A stretch of 64,000 nucleotides of DNA from an uncultured Pseudomonadales bacterium (GTDB lineage Bacteria; Pseudomonadota; Gammaproteobacteria; Pseudomonadales; Azotimanducaceae). The notes below the pieces were generated by a model that saw only the letters and a program-made list of their open reading frames with translations, was not told the origin of the DNA and searched no databases. A program made the position numbers and the translations under genes. Below, one piece after another: positions 8,741 through 19,247 of this stretch. How positions within the stretch are numbered: the stretch's first letter is position 1; every line of letters begins with the position of its first letter. Location of the stretch: assembly GCA_958296295.1 (NCBI GenBank), contig OY282460.1, forward strand, positions 2,108,001 through 2,172,000, read 5' to 3'.

Positions 8741-9334
8741 GTGACTTGGCTTGTCGTCGCGGTGGTGCTCATCGCGCTTGCCGGGCCGGTGTTCTGGTTG
8801 CTGCCCTCCGAACGCGAGCGGCAGCTCGCGCGATTGCGCGCCGAGGCGCGGCGAGCCGGGCTGGTGGTGGAACTCGCCACCGTGCCCAAGCTCGACGCGC
8901 CGGCCGAGGAAAAGGTTTCGGCTGGAGGCGTGGTGCGCGAGGCCAAGGTGGACTGCGCGGTGTACCGCTTTCCGATGACGGATGCGCGGCCGGACGCGCC
9001 CCGGTGGTTGTTGCTGAAGGCGTCGCCGGCGGACACCGCGGCGACCGAGACGCCGGTGCCGGGCTGGGCGCTCGGCGAGATGCAAGTTCATCCGCCCGCG
9101 ACGCAGGCCTATTGGCGGGCCGTCGCCGCTGTCGCGAACGGGTTGCCGGGCGGTTGCGTGGCGGTGGGGGCGGACAGGCGGCGCGTGGCGTGGTATGGCA
9201 GCGAGCGTCTCGAAGGCGCCGCGGCCGAGGTGGTGGTGGCGGGCATTCGCGACGGCTTGGCGGCCCTCGCGCGGCTGCACAGCGATTCGACAGCGGGCGA
9301 AGATGACAGCCGGGATGCGCCGCGCCAAGAGTGA
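8741..9334 (+). CDS. small membrane-anchored protein of unknown function
   Basis: 197 residues from a GTG at 8741 (a TTG at 8729 is in frame). One N-terminal transmembrane helix (LVVAVVLIALAGPVFWLLP) is followed by a basic Arg-rich amphipathic stretch (SERERQLARLRAEARRAG), then a cytosolic-looking domain rich in Trp and Tyr. I recognise no enzyme motif. The layout recalls small uncharacterised gammaproteobacterial proteins with an N-terminal anchor. Its last 32 nt overlap the likely start of the Lhr-type helicase (9303), suggesting translational coupling. Confidence 0.7.
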   Translation: MTWLVVAVVLIALAGPVFWLLPSERERQLARLRAEARRAGLVVELATVPKLDAPAEEKVSAGGVVREAKVDCAVYRFPMTDARPDAPRWLLLKASPADTAATETPVPGWALGEMQVHPPATQAYWRAVAAVANGLPGGCVAVGADRRRVAWYGSERLEGAAAEVVVAGIRDGLAALARLHSDSTAGEDDSRDAPRQE

Positions 9335-12300
9335 GCCGGCGGCCCCGGCGTCCGGCGTACCCGCGCTGGCCGGCTTTCATCCGCTGATCCGCGCCTGGTT
9401 CACCGACGTTTTCGGACAGCCGACGGATATTCAGGCCCGCAGTTGGCCCCGCATCGCCGCCGGCGAGCACCTGCTCGTCACCGCGCCCACGGGCAGCGGC
9501 AAGACGTTGACGGCGTTCCTGTGGGCCATCGACGCCTTTGCCACCGGCGCGTCCCGGCCGGGCGCCACCCGAGTGCTTTACGTCTCGCCACTCAAAGCGC
9601 TCGGCAACGACATCCGCGCCAACCTGCTGGCGCCGGTCGCCGAGCTTCGGGCCCGTTTCGAGGCGACCGGTCGGCAGTTCCCCAACCTGCGCGTGGCCAC
9701 GCGCACCGGCGACACCGATGCCGGCGAACGCCAGCGGATGCTGCGACGTCCGCCGGAACTGCTCATCACCACCCCGGAGAGCCTGAACCTGCTGCTCACC
9801 ACAATACGCGGCCGGCAAGCGCTCGCCACCGTGGAAACGGTGGTGTTGGACGAGATTCACGCCTTGGTGGAGAACCGCCGGGGCGTCCAGCTGATGGTGG
9901 GTTTGGAGCGGCTGGTGGAAATCGCCGGCGAGTTCCAGCGCGTGGCGCTCTCCGCCACCGTGCGGCCTTTGCCGCTCGTCGCCAGCTACGTGGGCGGGCG
10001 CGATGCCGCCGGCAAGGCGCGGCCGGTTGGCATCGCGGCGTCCAACGCCGCCAAGCGGACGGACTTGCGGGTGCGCTTCCCGGAGGCGGCGCGGATCGCC
10101 GCGGAGAACGGCGAGAACATCTGGGGGCCGCTTTCCGATGCGTTCCGCGACGCCATCGACGCCAATCGCTCGACGTTGTTCTTCACCAACAGCCGTCGCT
10201 TGGCGGAGAAGATCACGCTCAAGGTGAACGCCGACGCCGTGGCGCCGGTGGCCTACGCGCACCACGGTTCGCTGGCCCGCGAGATCCGCACCGAGGTGGA
10301 GACGCGCTTGAAGAACGGCGAGCTCAAAGCCATCGTCGCCACCGCCTCGCTGGAGTTGGGCATCGACATCGGCGCGCTTGACGAAGTGGTGCTGGTGCAA
10401 TCGCCGCCCTCCATCGCCGCCTGCCTGCAACGCATCGGACGCGCCGGCCACCGCGTCGGCGAAGTGAGCCGAGGCAGTCTGTTTCCAACCTTCGCGCAGG
10501 ACTTCGTGGAAGCCGCGGTGCTCGCCCGGGCCGTGCAAGAACGCGACATCGAGCCGCTGCGGCCACTCGCCAATCCGTTGGACGTGCTGGCGCAGACTCT
10601 GGTGTCCTGCGCCGGCACCGAGCCGTGGCACACAGACGCGCTGTACCGGGTGATCGTGCGGGCCGCGCCGTTCGCCCAACTGCCGCGGGAACACTTCGAC
10701 TTGGTTGTGGAGATGCTGGCCGGCCGCTACGCCGGCACGAGAATCCGCGACCTGCGGCCACGCTTGGCCTACGATCGCGCCCGCGGCACGGTAAAGGCCC
10801 GGCAAGGCGCCCTGCTGGCGCTTTACGCTTCCGGCGGCACCATTCCCGACCGCGGCTATTTCACCTTGCGCCACGCCGACAGTGGGGCGGCCATCGGCGA
10901 GCTGGACGAGGAGTTCGTCTGGGAGGCGAGCATCGGGCAAACGTTCAGCTTGGGCAGCCAGACCTGGCGCGTCCGGCGCATCACGCCGAGCGAAGTGCTG
11001 GTTGGCGCCGCGCCGCCGAAAGCCACGGCGCCGCCGTTCTGGCGGGCCGAGAACCTGCAACGCAGCTTCCATTTTTCGCGGCGCATCGGCGAGTTCCTCG
11101 AAGCGGCCAACGAACTCTTGGTTCGCCGCCGGCAAGACGTGCTGCGCAGCGATCTCGAAGAACGCGGATTCGACAGCGTCGCCGCCCGGGAGTTGGTTGC
11201 CCATCTCGAACGTCAACGCGAGGCCACCGGCCGGGATCTGCCGCACGTCAACCATCTGCTCGTCGAACACATCCTTGCCGGCCCAGGCGGCAACATCGGC
11301 CCGGACGGGGAGCAGCAGGTCGTGTTGCACACCTTTTGGGGCGGCCGCGTCAACCAGCCCTTGGCGCTCGCCTTGCGGGCGGCGTGGCGGGAACGGTTCG
11401 GCGTTTCGCCGGATGTGCATGCGGACAACAACGCCATCGTGGTGCAGGTGAAGGCCGAGACGCCGCCGGCGCTTTTGCTCAGCTTGGTGACGCCGGCCAA
11501 CTTCGAGACGCTGCTGCGCCGGTCGCTGGAGGATTCCGGTTTTTTCGGCGCCCGGTTCCGCGAATGCGCCGGCCGGGCGTTGCTGATCACCAAGCGGCGT
11601 TTCAACCAGCGCTTGCCGCTTTGGATGACCCGCCTGCACGCCAAGAAGCTCATGGCGGCCACGAAACGGTTCGCGGACTTTCCCATCCTGCTCGAGACTT
11701 GGCGCACATGCCTGCGTGACGAATTCGATCTTCCCGCCACTTACGAGGTGCTCGAACGAATAGCCGTCGGCGAGTTGGCCTGGTCGGCCGTCACCGTGCA
11801 AGTGCCGAGCCCGTTGGCGGCCGGCCTCGCCTTCGGCCAGATCAGCCGTTACATGTACGCCAACGACACGCCGGAGCAGGGTGGCGCGTCCGCGCTTTCC
11901 GACGATCTCATCCGCCAAGCGGCGTTCGACGCTTCACTGCGTCCGGCGATCGCCGCCGAGGTGATAAGGGATTTCGAGTCCCGGCTGCGCCGCACCCGTC
12001 CGGGCTACCGGCCGGAAGGCGAAGACGAACTCGGCGAATGGGTGAAGGAACGGGTGGCCGTGCCCGTTGCGGAGTGGTTCGAGGGCGTGCCGGTGCCGGC
12101 TTCCGTCCGCTCAGTCCAACACCAGGGCCGCGTGTACTTGGTCCACACCGAAGTCGCGCTCGGCCAAGACCCGCGGCGGCAAGCCGAGGAGATGTTGCAG
12201 TTCTACGGCCCGCGCACCGCGGCGGAACTGCGAGCGCTGCTGCCGTTCGCCCATGTGGACGCCATCTTGGCCACGCTGGTGGAATGCGAATCGCTGTCGT

Positions 12301-13646
12301 TTGGCCGCATGGTGGCTGGCGCGAAGACGGCCCACTACTGCGACGCCGAGAATCTCGAGACGCTCATTCGCTTCCAAAGGGCGGCTTCGCGTCCGCGAAT
12401 GGAACCGCGCCCGGCGACCGACCTTGCGCCGTTTCTGGCGCGCTGGCACGGGTTCGGCGACGCGCAGTCGCCGGCGGAGGCGGCGGACCGCTTGCGCGGC
12501 TATCCGGGGCCGGTAGGTTACTGGCTGGACGAAGCGCTGGCCCCGCGTTTGCCCGGTTCCGCTTCGGCGCCGCTGGACGTCGCCACCGAAGACGGGTTGG
12601 CGTGGCGCGGCGTCGGCAAGGAGGTGGTCACCGTGGGGTTCGGCGAAGACTTGGCGTTGCTCGCGCCAGCGGCGCCGCTCGGCGACGGGGCCGGCGATGG
12701 CGAAGCCGTGACGGCCCTCTTCAAGGACGCCAACGCCCGTTACACCTTCCCGCAGTTGCGCGACGAGTGGCGCGGCGACGCCGACGCTTTCAACGACGCC
12801 TTCTGGGGCGCCGTTTGGGCCGGCCATCTGGCCGCGGACGGTTGGCGCGCCTTGCAGCTCGCCAAGGTGCGCCAGTACCGCTTGCGCGACTTGAGCGTCG
12901 GCACGTCGCAAACGCCGCGGCGCCTTTCCCGGGCGCAGGCCCGAGGGGTGGCGATGGGTTGGCCTGGCACTTGGTATCGCGTGCGCGGCGCGGGCGGGCA
13001 GGGCGATCCCGTCGACCGCCTGGAGGAGAGCAAGGAGCGCTGCCGGGCGCTCCTGGACCGCTATGGCGTGCTGGCGCGCGAGCACGCGATGCGCGAACAC
13101 GCGGCGCGCGAGGGCCGGCGCCACGGCGGCGGCGGTGGCGAGTGGCGCTGGGCGGCGCTGTTCCCGGCGCTTCGGGTAATGGAACTTTCCGGCGAGGTGA
13201 CAAGCGGTCTCTTTTTCACCGGCCTTTCCGGGCCGCAGTTCGCGTTGCCGCAGGCGGTGCGGGAATTGGAGCGGTTCGGGAAAGCCGGCGCGACGTTCTG
13301 GATCAACGCCCTCGATCCGGTTGCGCCTTGCGGGCTTGGGCTCGGCGGCGAGGGTCTGCCGGATTTGCCACAGCGCCGCCTTGCCAACCATCTTGGCTGG
13401 TTCGACGGGGAACTGGCCATCGTTTCCACCGGGTTCGGCAAACGACTGACCTTTCACCTGCCGCCGGACCACCCCGGCTTGGACGCCCTGCTGCCGCACT
13501 TGGCGGCGCTTTGCCGCGCCAAGGGGCGGCTGGTCCCGGAAACCGTGAACGGCGAGCCGGCGCGGGCCAGCCCCTACCTGCCGGCGCTCTCGCGCCACAT
13601 GCGGGCGGGCACGGATCACAAAGGCGTGTACTTCGAGCCCCTGTAG
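9303..13646 (+). CDS. lhr: Lhr-type large DEAD/DEAH helicase
   Basis: 1447 residues from the ATG at 9303; an ATG at 9315 is also plausible, while the open frame further upstream lies inside the previous gene. Superfamily-2 helicase: Walker A TAPTGSGKT (about 60-68), DEIH box (183-186), motif III SAT, motif VI QRIGRAGHR. After the helicase core comes the Lhr winged-helix/beta-barrel region and a long C-terminal extension (to residue 1447) as in the long bacterial Lhr proteins. Family members are DNA/RNA-stimulated 3'-5' helicases implicated in DNA repair and recombination. It is followed 176 bp later by topA on the same strand. Confidence 0.93.
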   Translation: MTAGMRRAKSEPAAPASGVPALAGFHPLIRAWFTDVFGQPTDIQARSWPRIAAGEHLLVTAPTGSGKTLTAFLWAIDAFATGASRPGATRVLYVSPLKALGNDIRANLLAPVAELRARFEATGRQFPNLRVATRTGDTDAGERQRMLRRPPELLITTPESLNLLLTTIRGRQALATVETVVLDEIHALVENRRGVQLMVGLERLVEIAGEFQRVALSATVRPLPLVASYVGGRDAAGKARPVGIAASNAAKRTDLRVRFPEAARIAAENGENIWGPLSDAFRDAIDANRSTLFFTNSRRLAEKITLKVNADAVAPVAYAHHGSLAREIRTEVETRLKNGELKAIVATASLELGIDIGALDEVVLVQSPPSIAACLQRIGRAGHRVGEVSRGSLFPTFAQDFVEAAVLARAVQERDIEPLRPLANPLDVLAQTLVSCAGTEPWHTDALYRVIVRAAPFAQLPREHFDLVVEMLAGRYAGTRIRDLRPRLAYDRARGTVKARQGALLALYASGGTIPDRGYFTLRHADSGAAIGELDEEFVWEASIGQTFSLGSQTWRVRRITPSEVLVGAAPPKATAPPFWRAENLQRSFHFSRRIGEFLEAANELLVRRRQDVLRSDLEERGFDSVAARELVAHLERQREATGRDLPHVNHLLVEHILAGPGGNIGPDGEQQVVLHTFWGGRVNQPLALALRAAWRERFGVSPDVHADNNAIVVQVKAETPPALLLSLVTPANFETLLRRSLEDSGFFGARFRECAGRALLITKRRFNQRLPLWMTRLHAKKLMAATKRFADFPILLETWRTCLRDEFDLPATYEVLERIAVGELAWSAVTVQVPSPLAAGLAFGQISRYMYANDTPEQGGASALSDDLIRQAAFDASLRPAIAAEVIRDFESRLRRTRPGYRPEGEDELGEWVKERVAVPVAEWFEGVPVPASVRSVQHQGRVYLVHTEVALGQDPRRQAEEMLQFYGPRTAAELRALLPFAHVDAILATLVECESLSFGRMVAGAKTAHYCDAENLETLIRFQRAASRPRMEPRPATDLAPFLARWHGFGDAQSPAEAADRLRGYPGPVGYWLDEALAPRLPGSASAPLDVATEDGLAWRGVGKEVVTVGFGEDLALLAPAAPLGDGAGDGEAVTALFKDANARYTFPQLRDEWRGDADAFNDAFWGAVWAGHLAADGWRALQLAKVRQYRLRDLSVGTSQTPRRLSRAQARGVAMGWPGTWYRVRGAGGQGDPVDRLEESKERCRALLDRYGVLAREHAMREHAAREGRRHGGGGGEWRWAALFPALRVMELSGEVTSGLFFTGLSGPQFALPQAVRELERFGKAGATFWINALDPVAPCGLGLGGEGLPDLPQRRLANHLGWFDGELAIVSTGFGKRLTFHLPPDHPGLDALLPHLAALCRAKGRLVPETVNGEPARASPYLPALSRHMRAGTDHKGVYFEPL

Positions 13647-13712
13647 CGAACATCGGCACGGATTCGCGGTCGCGGGTGGAACAGGCGTCGGCGTTTATCT
13701 CGACATGACGGG

Positions 13713-13741
13713 TTGACATGGTGGAATACCCGCGTGAATAT
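13713..13741 (+). promoter_or_regulatory. possible sigma-70 promoter for topA
   Basis: A consensus -35 hexamer TTGACA (13713-13718) is followed after 17 bp by GAATAT (13736-13741), a weak -10. It lies 82 bp before the topA ATG, in the only gap of the helicase-topA stretch. The -35 is clear; the -10 is the doubtful part. Confidence 0.3.
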
Positions 13742-13822
13742 GCGCGGCTTGCGGGCGCGGCGGCCTCGACCGAAAGCCCCGCCACCGCGACAATCCCCGC
13801 TGACAAACACCAGAGGAGGCCC

Positions 13823-16549
13823 ATGGCCCGCTCTTTGGTCATCGTTGAATCGGCCACGAAAGCGCCGACGATCAACCGCTATCTGGGTCGCGACTTCGTC
13901 GTCAAGTCCAGCGCCGGACATGTCCGCGATCTGCCTGTCGGCGGCGGTGCCGTGACGGATGCCAAGCAGCGCGCGAAAGAGGCGGCCAAGACGCGCAAGC
14001 TCTCGCCGGCGCAAAAGGCCAAGTACCGCAAAGAGCGCGCCCGCCGGCAGCTGGTGCAGCGCATGGGCGTGGACCCCCAGCGCGCTTGGGAAGCCTGCTA
14101 CGAGGTGATTCCCGGCAAGGAGCGGGTTGTGCGCGAGTTGCAGTCGCACGCGGCCCGTGCGGAGCACATCTATCTCGCCACGGACTTGGACCGCGAAGGC
14201 GAGGCCATCGCGTGGCACTTGACGGAGGTGCTGGGCGGCCCGCCGGAGCGTTATCGGCGCGTGAAATTCAACGAAATCACGAAGACCGCCGTCGAACGGG
14301 CCTTTGCCAATCCCGGCGCCGTGGATTTGGACCGCGTCAACGCCCAGCAGGCGCGGCGGTTCTTGGATCGGGTGGTGGGTTTCGAGCTCTCGCCGCTGCT
14401 TTGGGCGAAGGTGGCGCGCGGGCTTTCGGCTGGGCGTGTGCAGTCCGTCGCCGTGCGCTTGGTGGTCGAGCGCGAGCGGGAAATCCGCGCCTTCAACCCC
14501 GAGGAGTATTGGGACGTGTTCGCGGTCTTGCGCCGCGCCGACGACGAAACCGGCCAGCGGTTCCAAGTCGTCAAGGAGAACGGCGCGGAGTTCCGTCCTG
14601 CGACCGAAGCCGCGGCCGCGGCGGCCGAGGTTGGCCTGCGCGCCTGCGCCTTCGTGGTGAGCGGGCGCGATGACCGCAAGGTCGCCACCCGCCCCAGCGC
14701 GCCGTTCATCACCTCGACTTTGCAGCAAGCGGCGGCCGTGCGCTTGGGTTTCAGCGTCCGCAAGACCATGACGTTGGCGCAACGCCTGTACGAGGCCGGC
14801 CACATCACCTACATGCGCACGGACTCGACGAACATCGCCGCCGACGCTTTGGCGAGCGTGCGCGGACACATCCGCGACGCCTACGGCGACGCCTACTTGC
14901 CCAAGGCGCCGAACAACTACTCCAGCAAGGCGACGGCGCAAGAAGCCCACGAGGCCATCCGCCCGACGGCCCTTGAGGGCATTGAGGGCTTGCGCGGCGT
15001 GGAGGCGGACGCCGGGCGCCTTTACGAACTCGTGTGGCGGCAATTCGTGGCCTCGCAAATGACGCCGGCGCGCTACCTCGCCACGACGGTCACCGCCGCC
15101 GGCGGCCCGTTCGAGTTGCGCCTGCGCGGGCGCATTCAGGAGTTTGACGGCTTCACCCGCGTTCTGCCGGCGCGGGCGGACGAGGACAAGCCGCTGCCGG
15201 ATTACAAAGCGGGCGACGCCCTTGCGCTTGAAGAACTGGTCGCGACGCAGCACTTCACGAAGCCGCGGCCCCGTTACAGCGAGGCCAGCTTGGTGCGGGA
15301 ACTCGAGAAACGCGGCATCGGCAGACCGTCCACCTATGTGCCCATCATCTCCACGATTCAAGACCGCGGTTATGTCACGTTGCAAAAACGCCGGTTCCAT
15401 GCGGAACGAATCGGCGAGCTGGTGACGGATCGCTTGGTCGAGAACTTCCCGGAGTTGCTGAACTACTCGTTCACCGCCGAAATGGAGAGTGATCTCGACC
15501 AGGTGGCGGAAGGGCGAAGAGCGTGGCGCGGGCTGCTCGACGTCTTCTACGCGGACTTCAGCGGCAAACTTGAACAAGCCCACGGAGAAGAGGGCATGCG
15601 CGTCAACGCGCCGACGGAAACGGACATCGAATGCGGCAAGTGCGGCCGTCCGATGCACATTCGCACGGCCAGCACCGGGGTTTTCCTCGGCTGCGCCGGC
15701 TACGCGCTGCCGCCGAAAGAGCGTTGCGTCAACACCCGCAATCTGGTTCCCGGCGACGAGGCCGTGGACGTCGAGAAGGACGACGAAGGCGAATCCAAGC
15801 TGCTGCGCGCCAAACGCAAGTGCCGGCTTTGCGAGACGCCTATGGACGGCTACCTGATCGACGAGCAGCGCAAGTTGCACATTTGCGGCAACAACCCGGA
15901 CTGCGCCGGCTTCGAGGTGGAAACGGGCGAGTTCCGCATCAAGGGCTACGACGGCCCGCTGATCGCCTGCGACAAGTGCGGCACCGAGATGCAGCTGCGC
16001 TCTGGGCGTTTCGGCAAGTTCTTCGGCTGCACCAACGCGTCGTGCAAGAACACGCGCAAGCTGCTGCGCAACGGCCAGCCGGCGCCGCCCAAGGCGGATC
16101 CGGTGCCGATGCCGGAGTTGCGCTGCGCGACGGTGGACGACCACTTCGTGCTGCGCGACGGCGCCGCGGGCGTTTTTCTGGCCGCCAGCCAGTTCCCCAA
16201 GCACCGCGAGACGCGCCCGCCGCTGGTGGCGGAGTTGAAAGCCCACGGCAACGAGCTGGACCCGAAGTTCGCGCATCTTCTCGCCGCACCGGAGACGGAT
16301 GGCGACGGCAATCCCAGCTCGGTGCGTTTCTCGCGCAAGAGCCGCGAGCAGTTCGTCACGTCCGAGAAGAACGGCAAGCCCACCGGCTGGACGGTGTTCT
16401 ACCGCGACGGCACCTGGCGCGAGGTGAAATCCGCCGCCAAGTCGGCGAAGAAGCCGTCCAGCACGAGGAAGTCATCCAGCGCGAAGAAAAAGCCGACCAA
16501 GCGCGCCCCGCGCAAGGGCAAGGGTACCCGCGCCGCCGGCAGCCGTTGA
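13823..16549 (+). CDS. topA: DNA topoisomerase I TopA
   Basis: 908 residues. The ATG at 13823 has a strong ribosome-binding site (AGAGGAGG at 13812-13819) and starts the conserved [14 protein letters not shown]; the open frame extends upstream without similarity. Type IA topoisomerase that relaxes negative supercoils. TOPRIM: E9 and DLDREGE (D121, D123, E125). The active-site Tyr330 lies in HITYMRTDS. Three C-terminal four-cysteine zinc ribbons start near 15631 (CGKCGRP), 15821 (CRLCETP) and 15968 (CDKCGTE), followed by a further topoisomerase C-terminal segment and a Lys/Arg/Ser-rich basic tail of about 40 residues likely to bind DNA. It converges with lexA. Confidence 0.97.
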   Translation: MARSLVIVESATKAPTINRYLGRDFVVKSSAGHVRDLPVGGGAVTDAKQRAKEAAKTRKLSPAQKAKYRKERARRQLVQRMGVDPQRAWEACYEVIPGKERVVRELQSHAARAEHIYLATDLDREGEAIAWHLTEVLGGPPERYRRVKFNEITKTAVERAFANPGAVDLDRVNAQQARRFLDRVVGFELSPLLWAKVARGLSAGRVQSVAVRLVVEREREIRAFNPEEYWDVFAVLRRADDETGQRFQVVKENGAEFRPATEAAAAAAEVGLRACAFVVSGRDDRKVATRPSAPFITSTLQQAAAVRLGFSVRKTMTLAQRLYEAGHITYMRTDSTNIAADALASVRGHIRDAYGDAYLPKAPNNYSSKATAQEAHEAIRPTALEGIEGLRGVEADAGRLYELVWRQFVASQMTPARYLATTVTAAGGPFELRLRGRIQEFDGFTRVLPARADEDKPLPDYKAGDALALEELVATQHFTKPRPRYSEASLVRELEKRGIGRPSTYVPIISTIQDRGYVTLQKRRFHAERIGELVTDRLVENFPELLNYSFTAEMESDLDQVAEGRRAWRGLLDVFYADFSGKLEQAHGEEGMRVNAPTETDIECGKCGRPMHIRTASTGVFLGCAGYALPPKERCVNTRNLVPGDEAVDVEKDDEGESKLLRAKRKCRLCETPMDGYLIDEQRKLHICGNNPDCAGFEVETGEFRIKGYDGPLIACDKCGTEMQLRSGRFGKFFGCTNASCKNTRKLLRNGQPAPPKADPVPMPELRCATVDDHFVLRDGAAGVFLAASQFPKHRETRPPLVAELKAHGNELDPKFAHLLAAPETDGDGNPSSVRFSRKSREQFVTSEKNGKPTGWTVFYRDGTWREVKSAAKSAKKPSSTRKSSSAKKKPTKRAPRKGKGTRAAGSR

Positions 16550-16578
16550 CGCCAAGGCCGTCGCTGGCGGCCGGTCGC

Positions 16579-16592
16579 GCTGGCCGGCCAGC
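16579..16592. terminator. palindrome in the topA/lexA convergent spacer
   Basis: GCTGGCCGGCCAGC is a perfect 14-nt palindrome 30 bp after the topA stop, followed by further CCGGCCGG-rich inverted sequence up to about 16640. Placement between convergent genes suits a bidirectional terminator or transcript-end hairpin, but there is no T-run on either strand. Confidence 0.3.
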
Positions 16593-16665
16593 ATGCGCCA
16601 CGCGGCCCCAACCCGGCCGGCGTCACCCGGCCGGCGGCACCTTTCGGACGCGGCCGGACGCGGCT

Positions 16666-17271
16666 CTAAACGCCGCGGCGAATCACGCCGACGCTCAAGC
16701 CCTCGATGGCGAACTCTTGCTTCGCCAAGTCCACGGGGATGGGTGGGTAGTCGGGGTTCTCCGCCTCCAGCAACAGGTGCCGCCGATACCGCCGGCGCAA
16801 GCGCTTCACAGTCACTTCGTCCTCGATGCGGGCGACGACGATCTCGCCGCTGCGCGCCTCGGACGTCTTGTGAACGGCGAGCAGATCGCCGTCGAGGATG
16901 CCTACGCCGGACATGCTGTCGCCCTGCACGCGGAGCAGGAAATCCGCCGCGGGGCTGAACATGGCGGGCGCCACGTCGCAGGTCTCCTCGATGTGTTCGG
17001 CAGCGAGGATGGGGCTGCCGGCGGCCACTCGGCCCACAACCGGCAAGCCGGTTTCTTCCTGCTGCACCAAACGGATGCCTCGGGAGGTGGACGGGATCAT
17101 CTCGATGTGGCCCTTGCGGTCGAGGGCTTTGAGGTGCTCTTCGGCGGCGTTGGCGGAACGGAAGCCGAGCTCGCGGGCGATGTCCGCGCGCGTGGGCGGG
17201 TAGCCTACTTCCGCGATGTGCTGTTTCACCAAAGCGAGCACCTCGCTTTGTCGGGTGGTGAGCGGTTGCAT
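16666..17271 (-). CDS. lexA: SOS repressor LexA
   Basis: 201 residues, with all functional positions numbered as in E. coli LexA: self-cleavage bond Ala84-Gly85 (VAAGSP), nucleophile Ser119 (QGDSMSG) and general base Lys156 (EVTVKRL). The N-terminal winged helix-turn-helix (residues 1-70) contains [15 protein letters not shown], the same recognition-helix type as enterobacterial LexA. The ATG at 17271 has AGGAGA upstream; the longer open frame to 17478 is rejected. It represses SOS genes and, on RecA activation after DNA damage, cleaves itself. Autoregulation is supported by the SOS box at 17303-17318. Confidence 0.98.
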   Translation of the reverse strand: MQPLTTRQSEVLALVKQHIAEVGYPPTRADIARELGFRSANAAEEHLKALDRKGHIEMIPSTSRGIRLVQQEETGLPVVGRVAAGSPILAAEHIEETCDVAPAMFSPAADFLLRVQGDSMSGVGILDGDLLAVHKTSEARSGEIVVARIEDEVTVKRLRRRYRRHLLLEAENPDYPPIPVDLAKQEFAIEGLSVGVIRRGV

Positions 17272-17302
17272 GGTGGTCTCCTGTGGTTCCATCCGAGGAT
17301 GG

Positions 17303-17318
17303 CTGCAATTATATACAG
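17303..17318 (-). promoter_or_regulatory. LexA operator (SOS box) overlapping the lexA -10
   Basis: On the minus strand the site reads CTGTATATAATTGCAG, i.e. CTG-N10-CAG with an AT core, close to the E. coli consensus. A perfect -10 hexamer TATAAT (17308-17313) lies inside it, so bound LexA would block RNA polymerase. It is 32 bp upstream of the lexA ATG; no convincing -35 was found. Confidence 0.88.
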
Positions 17319-17483
17319 CCTGGGCGGTTGAATGGAACCGGGGCAACGCGGGATGGAACGAACGCGGCAACGACTGGTATTCGCGCCGGGTGGCCAAGGC
17401 CGTATGATCGCTGGCAAGGGCACTGCGAAACCGGAACGATGGCTTGCCGGGCCAGCCCCTCGGGAAGCTGATTGGCAACTCGC

Positions 17484-18602
17484 ATGAACGCGCTTGTGGA
17501 CATCACCCTTGAAGCCGTTGGCGACCAATGGGTGCGCGCGGCGCAGGTCTTCGGCGTGGTGCTGGCGGCCCTCATTGCGCGCTACGTCGTGAAGCTCGCC
17601 TTCGATCGCTTGGCCCGGCGGCTGGAACGCACCGCCACTTTGTACGACGACGCGGTGCTGGAAGCGGCCCGCAAGCCCATTGGCTGGGGCGTTTGGACCT
17701 TCGGGACGTTGCTGGCCGCGCAGGTGGCCGGGCAAGGTTCGGATGCCGAGATCTTCCAGCATGTCGGTGCGCTGCGCGATCTGGCGGCCATCGTGCTGCT
17801 CGCGTGGTTCGCCCTGCGTTTCGTGAAGTTCGTTGAAGCCCACCTGGGCGATCCGCGCTACCGGGAGCGTCCGGTGGATGCGGCCACCGCGGCCGTGGTC
17901 GGCAAGCTGCTGCGCGCCACGGTTCTGATCACGGCCGTCCTGTTGGGCTTGGAGGCGGTTGGCGTGTCGATCAACGGCGTGCTCGCGTTTGGGGGGTTGG
18001 GCGGTCTCGCGGTGGGCTTCGCGGCGCGCGATCTGTTGGCGAACTTCTTCGGCGCGTTGTTGATCTTCCTCGACCGGCCGTTCACGGTGGGCGACTGGAT
18101 CCGTTCCCCGGATCGCGAGATCGAAGGCACCGTGGAGGAGATTGGCTGGCGCGTGACGCGGGTTCGCACCTTTGATCAGCGGCCGTTGTATGTGCCGAAC
18201 TCGGTCTTTTCCTCGATAACCGTGGAAAATCCCTCGCGCATGACCAACCGCCGCATCTACGAGGTGGTCGGCCTGCGCTACGAGGACTTGGCGGTGCTGC
18301 CGGCGATTCTCGAGGACATTCGCCAAATGTTGAAAGGGCACAAGGCCATAGACACCAAACGCACGTTGATGGTGAACTTTCTGAACTTCGGCGCATCGTC
18401 CGTGGACGTCATGGTCTACACGTTCACCAAGACCACGGTGTGGACCGAGTTCCACGCCATCAAGGAGGACGTGCTGTTGCGCATAGCCGCCATCGTGCGC
18501 CAACACGGCGCGCAGACCGCGTTCCCCACCCGCACCGTGCATCTGGAAACGCCGGCGCAGGTGCCCCCGGCGCCGGATCCGCCGCCTGCTGTCGGCGCCT
18601 AG
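17484..18602 (+). CDS. mechanosensitive channel, MscS family
   Basis: 372 residues from the ATG at 17484. Several N-terminal transmembrane helices lead into the pore-lining TM3 and beta domain: [37 protein letters not shown] shows the Gly/Ala-packed helix and the VGDWI motif that define MscS channels. A cytoplasmic vestibule domain follows, with [16 protein letters not shown]. The protein is an inner-membrane channel that opens under membrane tension during hypo-osmotic shock. It is longer than E. coli MscS (286), closer to the YnaI/YbdG-like subgroup; the exact paralogue is not assignable. Its TAG stop shares a base with the GTG of hpt. Confidence 0.92.
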   Translation: MNALVDITLEAVGDQWVRAAQVFGVVLAALIARYVVKLAFDRLARRLERTATLYDDAVLEAARKPIGWGVWTFGTLLAAQVAGQGSDAEIFQHVGALRDLAAIVLLAWFALRFVKFVEAHLGDPRYRERPVDAATAAVVGKLLRATVLITAVLLGLEAVGVSINGVLAFGGLGGLAVGFAARDLLANFFGALLIFLDRPFTVGDWIRSPDREIEGTVEEIGWRVTRVRTFDQRPLYVPNSVFSSITVENPSRMTNRRIYEVVGLRYEDLAVLPAILEDIRQMLKGHKAIDTKRTLMVNFLNFGASSVDVMVYTFTKTTVWTEFHAIKEDVLLRIAAIVRQHGAQTAFPTRTVHLETPAQVPPAPDPPPAVGA

Positions 18603-19201
18603 TGTTGCGTCCCGTCCCAATCGCGTTGTCCGAGAAACCCGCCAAACGGAACACAAACGCGGATCCGCGATTGCCAAGCGGCGCCCGTTGCGTGTTTTCG
18701 CCGGCCAGCGTCGACGCGGCGGTGGATCGCGTGGCCGCCCGCCTCGCCGTGCGGTTGTGGGAGGCGCGGCCGGTCGTGGTGTGCCTGATGACCGGCGCGC
18801 TGCCGTTCACCGCAGACCTGTTGCGCCGTTTCTACTTCGACTTGGAGCTGGACTACATGCACCTTACCCGCTACCAAGGCGTGCGCGGCGGCCCCGTGCG
18901 CGTGGCGCGAGACTTGGAGCGTTCGCTTGCCGGGCGAACGGTGCTGCTTGTGGACGACGTCCTCGACCAGGGTTCGACTTTGCGGGCCGCCGAAGAGGCG
19001 GCAAGCGGGCGTGGCGCAGCCGAAATCGTCAAAGCCGTGCTGGTGCGCAAGCGGGTGCCAGGCGCCGTGGCGCAGGCGGATTATGTGGCGCTCGACGGGC
19101 CGAACGAGTTCCTGGTGGGCCGCGGCATGGATTGCGATGGCGCCTTTCGGCAGTTGTCCGGCATCTACAGCCTGCCGCCACCTCGAGGAACGGGCGCTTG
19201 A
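18602..19201 (+). CDS. hpt: hypoxanthine-guanine phosphoribosyltransferase
   Basis: 199 residues from the GTG at 18602, which overlaps the preceding TAG by one base (TAGTG). It converts hypoxanthine or guanine plus PRPP to IMP or GMP. The type I PRTase PRPP-binding loop is VLLVDDVLDQGSTL, preceded by the flexible-loop segment containing LTRYQG and an early CLMTGALPFTADLLRR motif. The C-terminal DYVALDGPNEFLVGRGMD is typical of gammaproteobacterial Hpt. It is next to an MTI phosphorylase gene whose product is hypoxanthine, so the two genes form a purine-salvage pair. Confidence 0.93.
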   Translation: MLRPVPIALSEKPAKRNTNADPRLPSGARCVFSPASVDAAVDRVAARLAVRLWEARPVVVCLMTGALPFTADLLRRFYFDLELDYMHLTRYQGVRGGPVRVARDLERSLAGRTVLLVDDVLDQGSTLRAAEEAASGRGAAEIVKAVLVRKRVPGAVAQADYVALDGPNEFLVGRGMDCDGAFRQLSGIYSLPPPRGTGA

Positions 19202-19247
19202 AAGGGCGTTCTTGCGCCAATCGAAGGTCGGAACCGGAGCGGCGCGC

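Noticed and set aside
8769..11918. 1049-codon minus-strand open frame opposite the Lhr-type helicase
   Set aside because: Composition is Arg/Gly/His-biased with no motif; the plus strand has intact helicase motifs.
13616..16276. 886-codon minus-strand open frame opposite topA
   Set aside because: Shadow of topA; no recognisable domain.
16550..17480. tRNA or small RNA gene around lexA/topA
   Set aside because: No cloverleaf or conserved tRNA blocks were seen here or elsewhere in the window.
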